Positions 22,522 to 30,270 of a stretch of DNA of 36,691 bases are shown piece by piece. The stretch is from Thermodesulfobacteriota bacterium (GTDB lineage Bacteria > Desulfobacterota > Desulfobulbia > Desulfobulbales > JBFMBH01): assembly GCA_040755095.1 (NCBI GenBank), contig JBFMBH010000028.1, positions 1 through 36,691 on the forward strand, given 5' to 3'. The notes beneath the pieces were generated by a model. It saw only the letters and a program-made list of their open reading frames with translations. It was not told the DNA's origin and made no database searches. The translations under genes and the position numbers were made by a program. Each line of letters opens with the position of its first letter. Within the stretch, counting starts at the first letter, position 1.

Positions 22522-22777
22522 TGAAGAAGCCGGGCAAGCGGGGATGCCACTGCGCCTCCAACCCCGCCAGGCAAGAAGTCGGCCCGGGGTCCGTGTATGC
22601 AGCCCTGCCCGGAACCAAGCAGATCCCGTGCCGGCCGGTCCGTCCGGAGGCCGGCCGGCCGCGGCGCCGCGCCCCCGGCCCCGGGGGCGGCCATGGAATG
22701 GAACTTGCTGCGCCAACGGCAGGCCCCGCTGGCGGTCAGCCATCCGGGGCACGGCCACCACGACGAGGAGGAATGCC

Positions 22778-23455
22778 ATGATCAGTGCTTGGCTGCACGA
22801 CGTGCCGGCAGGGGAAATCGATCCGGAGACCCGCCGGAAGATGATCGCCGAGGCTGCCTATTTCCGGGCCCAGAAGGCGGGGGCGGCCAGCGACCCCCTG
22901 GACAACTGGCTGGCGGCGGAGCAGGAGATCGATCGCCAGCTGGCCGAGCAGGGCAGGGGCGCCCAGGAGGAGGAGCTGGCCGCCTTCAAGAGGCTGCGCC
23001 AGGAGCTTGCGGCGATCCTGGCCGCGGCCAAGGGCCGGCTCGAAGCCGACACCTTCAGCCAGGCCCTGGACAAGGCGAAGGCCGAGGTGAGCCGGCTGGA
23101 GGGGTTCACTGCCGAGTCGGTCAGCAGGGCGGCGGAGGCCGTTAGAAAGGAGTTTGCCCGCAGCATCGAGAAGATGGACAGCGGCTGGCACTCCGTCTCC
23201 ATCCGAACCGTGGACTTCTTCAGCGTCTGGAGCCGCCGCAGCGCCCAGTTCCTCACCCAGGCCGGCGCGGCTGCGGACGCCTGGCTGCACGAGATGCGGG
23301 AGAAGGTGGCACCCCACACCTTTCACAGCGGCGACATCACCTCGGGCGGCCACTTTGTCTGCACCTCCTGCGGCCACCTTGTCCATCTGGAGAAGGCTGG
23401 CCACCTGCCCCGCTGCCCGGTCTGCGACCACTCCACCTTCCGGCTGGAACCCTGA
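22778..23455 (+). CDS. DUF2934 / zinc-ribbon protein
   Basis: Cytoplasmic protein of 225 residues and unknown function. Residues about 18-53 match the DUF2934 pattern (IAEAAYFRAQ...DPLDNWLAAEQEI). Residues about 60-135 are helical and probably coiled coil. Residues about 185-222 form a zinc ribbon, Cys195/Cys198 (CTSC) and Cys213/Cys216 (CPVC), similar to the zinc-ribbon containing family formerly called DUF1451. The join of the two families in one chain is notable. ATG 22778 follows GAGGAGGAATGCC. It stands alone: rtcB is divergent more than 900 bp away and pncB is convergent 29 bp downstream. Confidence 0.82.
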   Translation: MISAWLHDVPAGEIDPETRRKMIAEAAYFRAQKAGAASDPLDNWLAAEQEIDRQLAEQGRGAQEEELAAFKRLRQELAAILAAAKGRLEADTFSQALDKAKAEVSRLEGFTAESVSRAAEAVRKEFARSIEKMDSGWHSVSIRTVDFFSVWSRRSAQFLTQAGAAADAWLHEMREKVAPHTFHSGDITSGGHFVCTSCGHLVHLEKAGHLPRCPVCDHSTFRLEP

Positions 23456-23484
23456 AAAGCCCTTGGCCGGTGGCGCTGCGGCCG

Positions 23485-25050
23485 CTATTCCGGGTCCGGG
23501 CTCCTCCCCTTCCGGGCGGCGGCGATCAGGCGCTGCTTGAGGTCCCACAGGCGGCTGCTCAGGGAAACATGGTAGACGTGGGGGTTGATGAGGCGCCGCA
23601 CACCGGCGTCCAGCCGCTCCTCGTCGAGCTGCCGGCGTTGGCGGAAGACGGCGATGTCCTGCGGCTCCTGCACCGGGGTGCCGTCCCGGACCACATCGAC
23701 CAGGAGCGGCTCCAGCCCGGAGAGGGCGCCCGGCTCCAGGTGCCGGCGCTTGCCATGATCCACCGGGTGGTGCAGGGTGAGGTCCTGGTCCGCAGCCGGC
23801 TGTTCGTCGTCCAGGCAGACCAGGTCGGCGAAGGCCTTGCCGCGCCGGTCATAGAGCCGCCAGACCTGTTTCCGGCCCGGATTGATCGTCTTGGCCGGGC
23901 TTTCGGAGATCTTGATGGCCGGCTGCCATTGGCCGTGCCACTCGATGCCCACCAGCTTGTACACCCCGTCCAGGGCCGCTGCGCCCTGGGAGGTGATGAG
24001 GCGGGTGCCGACCCCGTAGACGAGCCGGCCGATCAGGGCCTCCGGCTCCACGCCGGCTCGGCCGGCCTCGCCGCGGATCTGGCTTACGATCTGCCAGATC
24101 ACCAGCTCGTCGAGCTCGTTGGACAGCACGATACGGGCCTCGGGAAAGCCGGCCTCGTTGAGCATCCTGGCCGCCTGGATGGCAAGATAGGCCAGGTCGC
24201 CGGAGTCGAGGCGGATGCCCACGGGCTGGTGCCCTTGGCGCCGCAGCTCCTCGAAGACCCGGATGGCGTTGGGCACCCCGCTGTCCAGGGTGTTCACCGT
24301 GTCCACCAGGAGCAGACAATCGTCCGGGTAGACCTCGGCGTAGGCCCGGAAGGCCGCCAGCTCGTCGCCGCCCAGGGCCATGAAGGCCTGCACCATGCTG
24401 TGGGCGTGGGTGCCCTTGGGCGGCAGGCCCAGGACATGGGAGATGCCGGCGTTGGAGGAGAAGTCGGCGCCGCCGATGAGGGCGGCCCGCGCCCCGGCAT
24501 TGGCGCCCCGCTCCGGGGCCCGGCGCAGGCCGAACTCCAGCACCTGCCCGCCCCCGGCAGCAGCACGCACCCGGGCCGCCTTGGTGGCGATGAGGGTCTG
24601 GTAGTTGAGCAGATTGAGGAGCGGGCTTTCCAGGATCTGCACCATGGCCAGCGGGCCGGTGGCCACGGTCAGGGGGGCATTGGCATGCACCACCCGGCCT
24701 TCCGGCACTGCCGCCAGGCTGATGGCGCCGAAATGGCCATGGCCGGCCAGCCAGGCCAGAAAATCCTCGGCAAAGAGCGGGGCGCCGGTCCGGCTGCGCA
24801 TGCCGCGCAGACAGGCAAGATCCTCCGGCCGGAAGCGGGCACTGGCCAGCCAGTCCACCAGCCAGCCCAGGCCGGCACTGACGCAGTAGCCGGCCTGATG
24901 GGCGCCGTAGTTGGGGTACTTGCGGAAGAAGTGGTCGAACTGGGCCCGCTTTTCGTGGATGCCCGCCCGGAAGTAGAGCTGGGCCATGGTCAGCTGGTAC
25001 TGGTCGGTGAAGAGGATCCCCTCCGCAGTCCGGCGCTCGTTCGGGTTCAT
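23485..25050 (-). CDS. pncB: Nicotinate phosphoribosyltransferase
   Basis: Enzyme of the NAD salvage (Preiss-Handler) route that makes nicotinate mononucleotide from nicotinate and PRPP, coupled to ATP; 521 residues. The N-terminal [26 protein letters not shown] near 172-184, and the catalytic, autophosphorylated His217 in PKGTHAHSM are all present, as is [14 protein letters not shown] in the barrel. It is longer than the enteric enzyme but normal for the group that carries a C-terminal extension. ATG 25050 follows ACGGAGACAGGTC. Nicotinamidase (pncA), which makes its substrate, lies about 500 bp upstream on the same strand, with a small ORF and an inverted repeat between. Confidence 0.96.
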   Translation of the reverse strand: MNPNERRTAEGILFTDQYQLTMAQLYFRAGIHEKRAQFDHFFRKYPNYGAHQAGYCVSAGLGWLVDWLASARFRPEDLACLRGMRSRTGAPLFAEDFLAWLAGHGHFGAISLAAVPEGRVVHANAPLTVATGPLAMVQILESPLLNLLNYQTLIATKAARVRAAAGGGQVLEFGLRRAPERGANAGARAALIGGADFSSNAGISHVLGLPPKGTHAHSMVQAFMALGGDELAAFRAYAEVYPDDCLLLVDTVNTLDSGVPNAIRVFEELRRQGHQPVGIRLDSGDLAYLAIQAARMLNEAGFPEARIVLSNELDELVIWQIVSQIRGEAGRAGVEPEALIGRLVYGVGTRLITSQGAAALDGVYKLVGIEWHGQWQPAIKISESPAKTINPGRKQVWRLYDRRGKAFADLVCLDDEQPAADQDLTLHHPVDHGKRRHLEPGALSGLEPLLVDVVRDGTPVQEPQDIAVFRQRRQLDEERLDAGVRRLINPHVYHVSLSSRLWDLKQRLIAAARKGRSPDPE

Positions 25051-25158
25051 GACCTGTCTCCGTCTTCTGCTCCGCGGCCCCGCGCCGTGCCGGCCGGCTG
25101 GCAATCGGACCCGCCGGACAGGTCGGATCCGGGATCAACGTCCGGCGGCCGCCGGTCT

Positions 25159-25362
25159 TCACCACAGATCGGCCAGGGCCGGCCGGCGATCACCGATCGC
25201 CGCGGGTGCCGCCGGGGCGGCCCGCACCCCCCCGGCCGCCGCCGGCCGGCGTGAGAGCCCTTCGTGCCTTCGTTTCGCCCTCTCCTCGCCAATCATCCGC
25301 TCCAGCTCCACGAAGGTCCTGGCGAGCATCTCCTCGGGACTTGTTGCTCTTCCTTCAGTCAT
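25159..25362 (-). CDS. Small hypothetical protein
   Basis: Possible 67-residue protein between pncA and pncB on the same strand. I do not recognise it. Residues 9-33 look like an amphipathic acidic/basic helix (PEEMLARTFVELERMIGEER); the second half is Ala/Pro/Arg-rich and low in complexity. The ATG at 25362 has only a weak ribosome site (GGTGAG). It may be a real small gene of the NAD salvage operon or a chance open frame in GC-rich DNA. Confidence 0.35.
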   Translation of the reverse strand: MTEGRATSPEEMLARTFVELERMIGEERAKRRHEGLSRRPAAAGGVRAAPAAPAAIGDRRPALADLW

Positions 25363-25413
25363 GGCGCTCACCGTGCCGGCTTGCCGCCGGGGGCAAGGAG
25401 GGATAAGACGAAC

Positions 25414-25540
25414 CGCAGAATGTCCAACAAGGAATATCGAAGGATGAAGGGACCGGTCGTTGACGTTTCGGATCAGTTCCTGCCGGTCCCTTGACGCGGT
25501 TGGACATTCCTTGTTCGACATTCGATATTCGCTTCTGTCA
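25414..25540. repeat. Nested inverted repeats with TTCGACATTC elements
   Basis: The outer arms are about 18 bp with one mismatch: GAATGTCCAACAAGGAAT on the left pairs with ATTCCTTGTTCGACATTC on the right. The inner arms are perfect 10 bp: AAGGGACCGG (25447-25456) and CCGGTCCCTT (25483-25492). The right arm matches 27297-27330 at 29 of 34 bases. It lies between pncA and the small ORF. Confidence 0.78.
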
Positions 25541-25546
25541 TGCCCG

Positions 25547-26188
25547 TCAGAGGAGATCCTCGGCGCTGCCCAGGGCCACGCCGTGGCTTTGCAGCTCGCG
25601 GCGCACCGGCTCATCGCTGTTCGGATCCACCGGCCGGCAGGCGTCCCAGACGAGGATCGTCCCGAAGCCGGCGCCCACGGCGTCCAGCGCTGTCCAGCGC
25701 ACACAGATATCCCGCGCCAGCCCGCACAGATAGACCTGCTCGATCCCCCGGTCCTTGAGGTAGCCGGCCAGGCCAGTCGGCCGTGTCCTGCCCTCCTGGT
25801 CGGGGGTGCTGCCAAAGCCGCTCACCGCCTCGACGTCCCTGGCGGTGCCCTTGCGGATCAGGGCATCGAGTCGTACCCAGGACAGCCACGGGGTCAGCTC
25901 GGCGCCCGGCGTTCCCTGCACGCAGTGGTCGGGCCACAACGTCTGGCGCTGGCCGCGGCTCTCCAGGGACTCGAAGGGCCTGGCGCCCGGGTGGCTGGAG
26001 GCAAAAGAGACGTGGCCCGGCGGGTGCCAGTCCAGGGTGGCCACCACGGTATCGAACCGGAAGGAGGCCATGAGGGCGCCCACCGCCGGCAGAATCCGGT
26101 CGCCGTCCTCCACCGGCAAAGCCCCGCCGGGCAGGAAGTCGGTCTGCACATCCACCACCACCAGCGCTGCCTTTGTGCTGCGGCCCAT
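25547..26188 (-). CDS. pncA: Nicotinamidase / pyrazinamidase
   Basis: Hydrolase of 213 residues that converts nicotinamide to nicotinate for NAD recycling. The catalytic triad is Asp13 (VVDVQTDFLPGG), Lys113 (LIRKGT) and Cys162 (LARDICV). The metal ligands are Asp53 and His55 (DWHPPGH) and His88 (WPDHCVQGT). The length is normal. ATG 26188 follows GGGGAGGGAACG. It starts 26 bp after the hemerythrin gene, suggesting co-transcription, and pncB lies downstream, so the two consecutive salvage steps are encoded together. Confidence 0.96.
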   Translation of the reverse strand: MGRSTKAALVVVDVQTDFLPGGALPVEDGDRILPAVGALMASFRFDTVVATLDWHPPGHVSFASSHPGARPFESLESRGQRQTLWPDHCVQGTPGAELTPWLSWVRLDALIRKGTARDVEAVSGFGSTPDQEGRTRPTGLAGYLKDRGIEQVYLCGLARDICVRWTALDAVGAGFGTILVWDACRPVDPNSDEPVRRELQSHGVALGSAEDLL

Positions 26189-26214
26189 CGTTCCCTCCCC
26201 ACGGCTGGCGCCTT

Positions 26215-26760
26215 TCATGCCTCTTCCAGGGCAGCGACTACGGTCTGGTATTTTTCGTGAATCATGCCCTGGTCGAACCGAAGGAAGGCCTCCAGGAGCT
26301 GCCGGTCCTCCTCGGGGCTGAGACAGGCCCGGGCGGCAGGGAAGAACTGCCGGTCCTCCTTGTCGATGTGGGCGGGATAAAGATCGACCAGGGTCTGGAG
26401 CCCGGCCGTAATCTCGGCCAGGGCCGCCGGGTCGCCCTGCCGGTGCCGGGCATTGGCCGCGACGAGCTGCCCGTTCACCGCGCGGCTGCGGGCATGCTCC
26501 TGGACCAGCTCCGCCATGAGCTGGCGGTCCGGCTCGGTCAGGGGCCGGCTCCGCAGCTCCTGGAAGAGGATGTCTTCCTCTTTGCCGTGGTGGGTCCGGT
26601 CGGCATAGGTGTGGATGAAATCCGTCACCAGGTCCAGCCGCCGGGGATCGATCCCCTGGCCGGCCTTGGCGTCTCGGAGCATGCGGCCCATGGCTGCAAT
26701 GGTCCGTTCGATCAGCCGATGCTCGATCATCAGCAGTCCCCGTGCCTGCACGCTCGTCAC
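26215..26760 (-). CDS. Hemerythrin-domain protein
   Basis: Four-helix protein of about 181 residues that would bind a di-iron centre and oxygen, nitric oxide or iron. The ligand set is visible: His14 (MIEHRLIE), His50, His58-x3-Glu62 (HHGKEE), His89 (QEHARSR) and His131-x3-Glu135 (AHIDKED). The start is uncertain. GTG 26760 gives the short N-terminus usual for the family (MTSVQARGLLMIEHRLIE); ATG 26817 would add 19 residues read through a dispersed repeat, and ATG 26730 would leave only two residues before the first ligand. None has a strong ribosome site. It lies directly upstream of pncA on the same strand, possibly linking NAD recycling to oxygen or iron state (inference). Confidence 0.87.
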   Translation of the reverse strand: MTSVQARGLLMIEHRLIERTIAAMGRMLRDAKAGQGIDPRRLDLVTDFIHTYADRTHHGKEEDILFQELRSRPLTEPDRQLMAELVQEHARSRAVNGQLVAANARHRQGDPAALAEITAGLQTLVDLYPAHIDKEDRQFFPAARACLSPEEDRQLLEAFLRFDQGMIHEKYQTVVAALEEA

Positions 26761-26804
26761 CTCGGTCGCCTGGTTCTGGCTTCGGCCGCCCCATGAGTGG
26801 TCCG

Positions 26805-26850
26805 CTACAAGTTGCATGCCAGGGACCCGATCGGGCCTCTGGCCCGGGTG
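26805..26850 (+). repeat. Direct repeat D, left of Cus operon
   Basis: Begins TACAAGTTGCATGCCAGG and continues GACCCGATCGGGCCTCTGGC. It matches 36301-36352 in the same orientation: 21 of the first 23 bases, then again after a 10-base insertion there. Confidence 0.7.
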
Positions 26851-27050
26851 GTGCGGCCCGACGCTTCATTCTCCGGCTCGCCTTTCGCGGTACAGGCCGG
26901 GGACGGTCGGCTGGTGCGCTGCCCGCATCGGCTGCCGCCGGTGGGCTTCTTGCGTCCACCCTGGCAACAAGAATGCCAGGGCCGTTGGCCACCTGTGCTC
27001 CGGCAGGGACGATCCCGGACTTGGCCAGCGCCGCGCCCCGTCTCGGACGA

Positions 27051-27075
27051 CAGGACTTCCTCCTGGCGCACAGGA
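27051..27075. promoter_or_regulatory. CAGGA-TCCTG-CAGGA array upstream of Cus operon
   Basis: CAGGA (27051-27055), TCCTG (27061-27065) and CAGGA (27071-27075), each five bases apart. It is about 190 bp before the first Cus gene and about 290 bp before the divergent hemerythrin gene. Confidence 0.5.
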
Positions 27076-27265
27076 CACCGGGGAAAGGCCCCGCCGCCCC
27101 CGGCAAGGGGCCGGTCGTCCGGCGGGCCGGTGCCTGGCCGGCGGACGCCAAGGCATTCCGGCCACCTGTTCTGGTACGAGTGTTGCTGCTGGAAGGGAGC
27201 AGGTGAGCAAACGGAGGAGTCCAGCCGGTCCATCACAGATGCCCCAAAAAGGATCAGAGCCGGCC

Positions 27266-28663
27266 ATGATGGCCTTTCCCGGCAACGGCGATATTCGACA
27301 TCCTTTGTTCGACGTTCGATTCTCGCTTCTCTTTCTGGCCCTGTGTCTGGGCATCACCCCCGTGGCAACGGCCGGGTTGGCCGGCCAGGACGGCGACCGG
27401 CGGCTCTTTGAAGAAAGAATGAGCAGTGGACCGACCCCTGCCGAGCTGGCCAGCTACGCTTACGCCGCCAACCCCGCCATCGCCTCGGCCCGTGCCGCCT
27501 GGCGGGCCGCGGTCGAGCAGTACCGCGTGACGACCGGGCTTCCCGATCCCCAGGTCATGGGGACCTGGTATCCGGATCCGATCGAGACCCGTCTGGGGCC
27601 GCAGGACTGGAACATCACCGTGACGCAGATGTTTCCGTTTCCCGGCACCCTGTCCAAGGCCGGCGAGGTGGTGCGGGCGGATGTCCGGGCGGCCCAGCTT
27701 GAGCTTGACAAGGCGGTGCGCGACGTGGTCGCGCAGATCCGGGAATCGGCCAGCGAGCTTGCCTACATTCGCGGAGCCAAGAAGGCGCTCGACCAGAGCC
27801 GGGACCTTCTGGATCAGCTTCGGCGCGTGGCTGAAACCGCGTATGCCGGCGACCGGGCCACCCTCACCGACGTGGCCAAGGCCCAGTCCCAGTCGGCCCA
27901 GCTCATGTACGACCGGCTCCTGCTTGACGAGCTGGAATCGACCGAGATCGCCCGACTGAACGTCCTCTTGGACCGCGCGCCCGATGCGCCTGTCGGCCCG
28001 GTGGCGATGGAGCGCGCGCAGCTTGCCTTCTCTTTTGCGGAGATCAGCGACGTGGCCCAGATGAACCGCCAGGAGATCGCCATTGCCGGCGCCATGGTCG
28101 AAAAGGCGCGGGCCAAGGCAGGGCTGGCCTGGTACCAGTCTTTGCCCGAATTCAGGGTTGGCCTCTTCTACGGCGGCATCGGCGAGCCGGATGTCGCCGT
28201 GCGGCCGGCCGAGGCCGGACGCGATGCGGTGGGCATACAGATGGGCGTGAGCATCCCTCTTTGGCTGGGCAAGTCGGCAGGCCGCATCGAGCAGGCCGAG
28301 GCGGAGCAGGCCAAGGCCGAGGCGATGCGCCGCCTGCAGGTCAACGACACCAGGGCGATGATCAGCGCGGCCTGGTTTCGTTTGCAGAACGCCGGCCGTC
28401 TCGTCCGGCTCTACCAGGATCAGTTGATCCCGCAGGCGGCCCGATCCATGGAGCTGGCCGAAACCTGGTACCGGCAGGGCCAGGGGAGCTTCTCTGACTA
28501 CGTGGAGACCCACGGCGTCTGGATCAACTTCCAACTGGCGCTTCTGCGGGCTCAAGCTGACCACGAAAAGTATCTGGCCCGGCTCGAGCGCCTGGCCGGC
28601 CGCAGCCTGACCTGGCGCGAGAGCGGCGACCAGGAGCCGGCAAGACCGGAGGCGGCGCCGTGA
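27266..28663 (+). CDS. TolC-family outer membrane factor (Cus type)
   Basis: Outer membrane channel of 465 residues that would form the exit duct of the Cu/Ag efflux pump. The mature part has the TolC pattern: AYAANPAIASARAAWRAAVEQY near 64-85, LPDPQV, the subfamily motif FPFPGTLSKAGEVV, long coiled-coil helices and MGVSIPLWLGKSAGRI. The N-terminal signal peptide is odd: MMAFPGNGDIRHPLFDVRF is encoded by a dispersed repeat (27297-27330), followed by a normal hydrophobic core and ATA cleavage region. No Cys lipidation site is obvious. ATG 27266 has a weak ribosome site (AAGGATC); a start at 27419 would remove the signal. It is the first gene of a five-gene operon; its stop overlaps the next start by 4 bp. 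Confidence 0.9.
   Translation: MMAFPGNGDIRHPLFDVRFSLLFLALCLGITPVATAGLAGQDGDRRLFEERMSSGPTPAELASYAYAANPAIASARAAWRAAVEQYRVTTGLPDPQVMGTWYPDPIETRLGPQDWNITVTQMFPFPGTLSKAGEVVRADVRAAQLELDKAVRDVVAQIRESASELAYIRGAKKALDQSRDLLDQLRRVAETAYAGDRATLTDVAKAQSQSAQLMYDRLLLDELESTEIARLNVLLDRAPDAPVGPVAMERAQLAFSFAEISDVAQMNRQEIAIAGAMVEKARAKAGLAWYQSLPEFRVGLFYGGIGEPDVAVRPAEAGRDAVGIQMGVSIPLWLGKSAGRIEQAEAEQAKAEAMRRLQVNDTRAMISAAWFRLQNAGRLVRLYQDQLIPQAARSMELAETWYRQGQGSFSDYVETHGVWINFQLALLRAQADHEKYLARLERLAGRSLTWRESGDQEPARPEAAP
27297..27330 (+). repeat. Dispersed TTCGAC repeat inside signal peptide
   Basis: Matches 25503-25536 at 29 of 34 bases (GACATnCnTTGTTCGACnTTCGAT...CGCTTCT). In frame it encodes residues 11-22 of the TolC-family protein. 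Confidence 0.75.
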
Positions 28664-30264
28664 AGGGATTATTGGACTTCGTGGCTCAGGTCTTGTCCAG
28701 GAGCGCTGGCACGGTCGAGTCTGTCTTTGCTGTGGTGATATTTTTCATGACAACAGGCACGGTCGCAGCCGGATACCGCGAGATGCTGGGAGACTGGTCC
28801 TCCTACGAGCCACCGGTCTTTGTTGCGGCGGGTAGCGGGCTGGTGTCCGGAGAGGCTGCGGCACCGTCCCCGGATGACGCCTTCACCCGGCAGAAGAAGA
28901 GCCTGGAAGAGATGCAGGCGAGCTGGGAGCAGGCCTTGGCGCAGCCATCTCCCGCCGAGGCCTTCTACCGCCTCGACCCGGGCCTTCTCTCCCAGCTCGG
29001 CCCGGCTGCCGGAGACGCGGCCGCGGCTGCAGCTCGGCTTTCCGGCGGATTCTCCCTGGAGGCTCTCGAAGGCCTCGTCCTTCTTCGCAACCCTGGCATT
29101 GCCGCGGCAGGAGCCCGGCTGCGCGGAGCCATCCAGCAGTACAGCCAGGTGTCCGCGCTTGATGACGTTCTCCGCCAGTACTCGGCCTTCACCGAATCGC
29201 TCATGACCGGCGTTGGGCCGATGAAGGGCAGGGAGCCGATCGACAAGCGCTTCCCGTTTCCCGGCGTTCTGGCCTTGAAGGGCGAGGTGGTGACACAGGC
29301 CGTGACAGCCGAAAGGGAAAAGCTGGAGATCGCCAGACGCTCCGCGCTCACCATGGCCAGGAAGGCCTGCTGGAGCCTGACCTTCTCGCACCAGGCAAGC
29401 CGGATCATGGACAGGATGCTCGGGCTTCTTCGCCACCTGGAGGCCGTGGCCGCCACCCGGTACGAAACCGGCAAGACGAGCTTTCAGGACGTGATCAAGG
29501 TGCGGATCCGCCGCGAGACAGCCGAGGACGAGCTGAGGACGATCGCCGAGAATACCGCCACGCTCCGGGCCAGGATCCGGGAGCTCGTGGATCTGCCGCC
29601 GGACGCGGCCATCGGCGCGCCCCTTCTCGCGGAGCCTGCCGGTTGGACCGCTCGGCCCGAGGCGCTCTATCCCGTTGCCCTCCAGCGCAGGCAGGAGATC
29701 CGGTGGCTGGAGGCAGGAATCGCCAGGATGGAGCGGATGATCGAGCTGGCTGAAACGATGATCTACCCCACCGATACGCCTGGCTGGTCATTCTACGACG
29801 ATGAGGCGGTGAATCAGGTGGGCAGCGCGGCGATGCAGGAGCCCTTTGGCGTGACCACCACGGCGTCCATGGGCGCAGGACTTCCGAAGATGCCCTGGAT
29901 CGGCACGAACGACGCCTATCTCCGGGAAGCCAGGCAGCAGCTTGCCGCCATGAAGAGCGAGCTCCGGAAGCTCAAGGACGCCACGCTGTCGGGCGTTCGC
30001 GAGGCCTGGTTCAGGCTTGACAAGGCCCGCCGCCAGCGGGAGCTGCACAGGGACCGGATCGTGGGCCTGTCGCAAGCCGCGCTCGATGTTGCAACCAGGG
30101 GATACGAAACCGGAAGCGTGGGCTTTGCCGACGTCATCGCGTCGTATGCCGATTGGCTTTCGGCCAACCTCGCGGCCGAACGGGCACGCGGCGACGTGGG
30201 CGCGGCCCTGGCCGAGCTGGAAGAGATGGTTGGTCTGTCGCCGCTGGTGGCCAACAATCCGTAG
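28660..30264 (+). CDS. Second TolC-like protein of the Cus operon
   Basis: TolC-related protein of 534 residues, more divergent than its neighbour. One hydrophobic segment near 20-38 may be an uncleaved anchor or a long signal peptide. About 100 unassigned residues follow. Then come LVLLRNPGIAAAGARLRGAI (near 142-161), the subfamily motif FPFPGVLALKGEVV, and two coiled-coil halves with RYETGKTSFQDVIKV and its internal echo GYETGSVGFADVIAS. The start is GTG at 28660 after GGAGG, overlapping the previous stop by 4 bp, which implies translational coupling. Two outer-membrane factors in one Cus operon is unusual. It could form mixed trimers, serve another adaptor, or act in the periplasm instead of as a channel. 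Confidence 0.85.
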   Translation: MKGLLDFVAQVLSRSAGTVESVFAVVIFFMTTGTVAAGYREMLGDWSSYEPPVFVAAGSGLVSGEAAAPSPDDAFTRQKKSLEEMQASWEQALAQPSPAEAFYRLDPGLLSQLGPAAGDAAAAAARLSGGFSLEALEGLVLLRNPGIAAAGARLRGAIQQYSQVSALDDVLRQYSAFTESLMTGVGPMKGREPIDKRFPFPGVLALKGEVVTQAVTAEREKLEIARRSALTMARKACWSLTFSHQASRIMDRMLGLLRHLEAVAATRYETGKTSFQDVIKVRIRRETAEDELRTIAENTATLRARIRELVDLPPDAAIGAPLLAEPAGWTARPEALYPVALQRRQEIRWLEAGIARMERMIELAETMIYPTDTPGWSFYDDEAVNQVGSAAMQEPFGVTTTASMGAGLPKMPWIGTNDAYLREARQQLAAMKSELRKLKDATLSGVREAWFRLDKARRQRELHRDRIVGLSQAALDVATRGYETGSVGFADVIASYADWLSANLAAERARGDVGAALAELEEMVGLSPLVANNP

Positions 30265-30270
30265 GGACGC

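Larger units (their letters stand above)
21860..22777. other. 918-bp intergenic region rich in repeats
   Basis: No gene seen. From left to right: two R1 copies (21885-22050), a 35-bp direct repeat pair (22161 and 22232) flanking CATCCTTCCGCCTT in tandem (22201-22228), a 22-bp inverted repeat (22312), a third R1 copy (22396) and a TCCTG/CAGGA site (22486-22521). The last 250 bp before the zinc-ribbon gene show no clear element. Confidence 0.7.
26761..27265. other. 505-bp divergent intergenic region
   Basis: No gene recognised. It holds a direct-repeat copy (26805-26850) and a half-site array (27051-27075). A GC-rich plus-strand frame crosses it and joins the TolC gene, but the translated sequence there is Arg/Pro/Gly-rich and does not look like protein. 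Confidence 0.65.
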
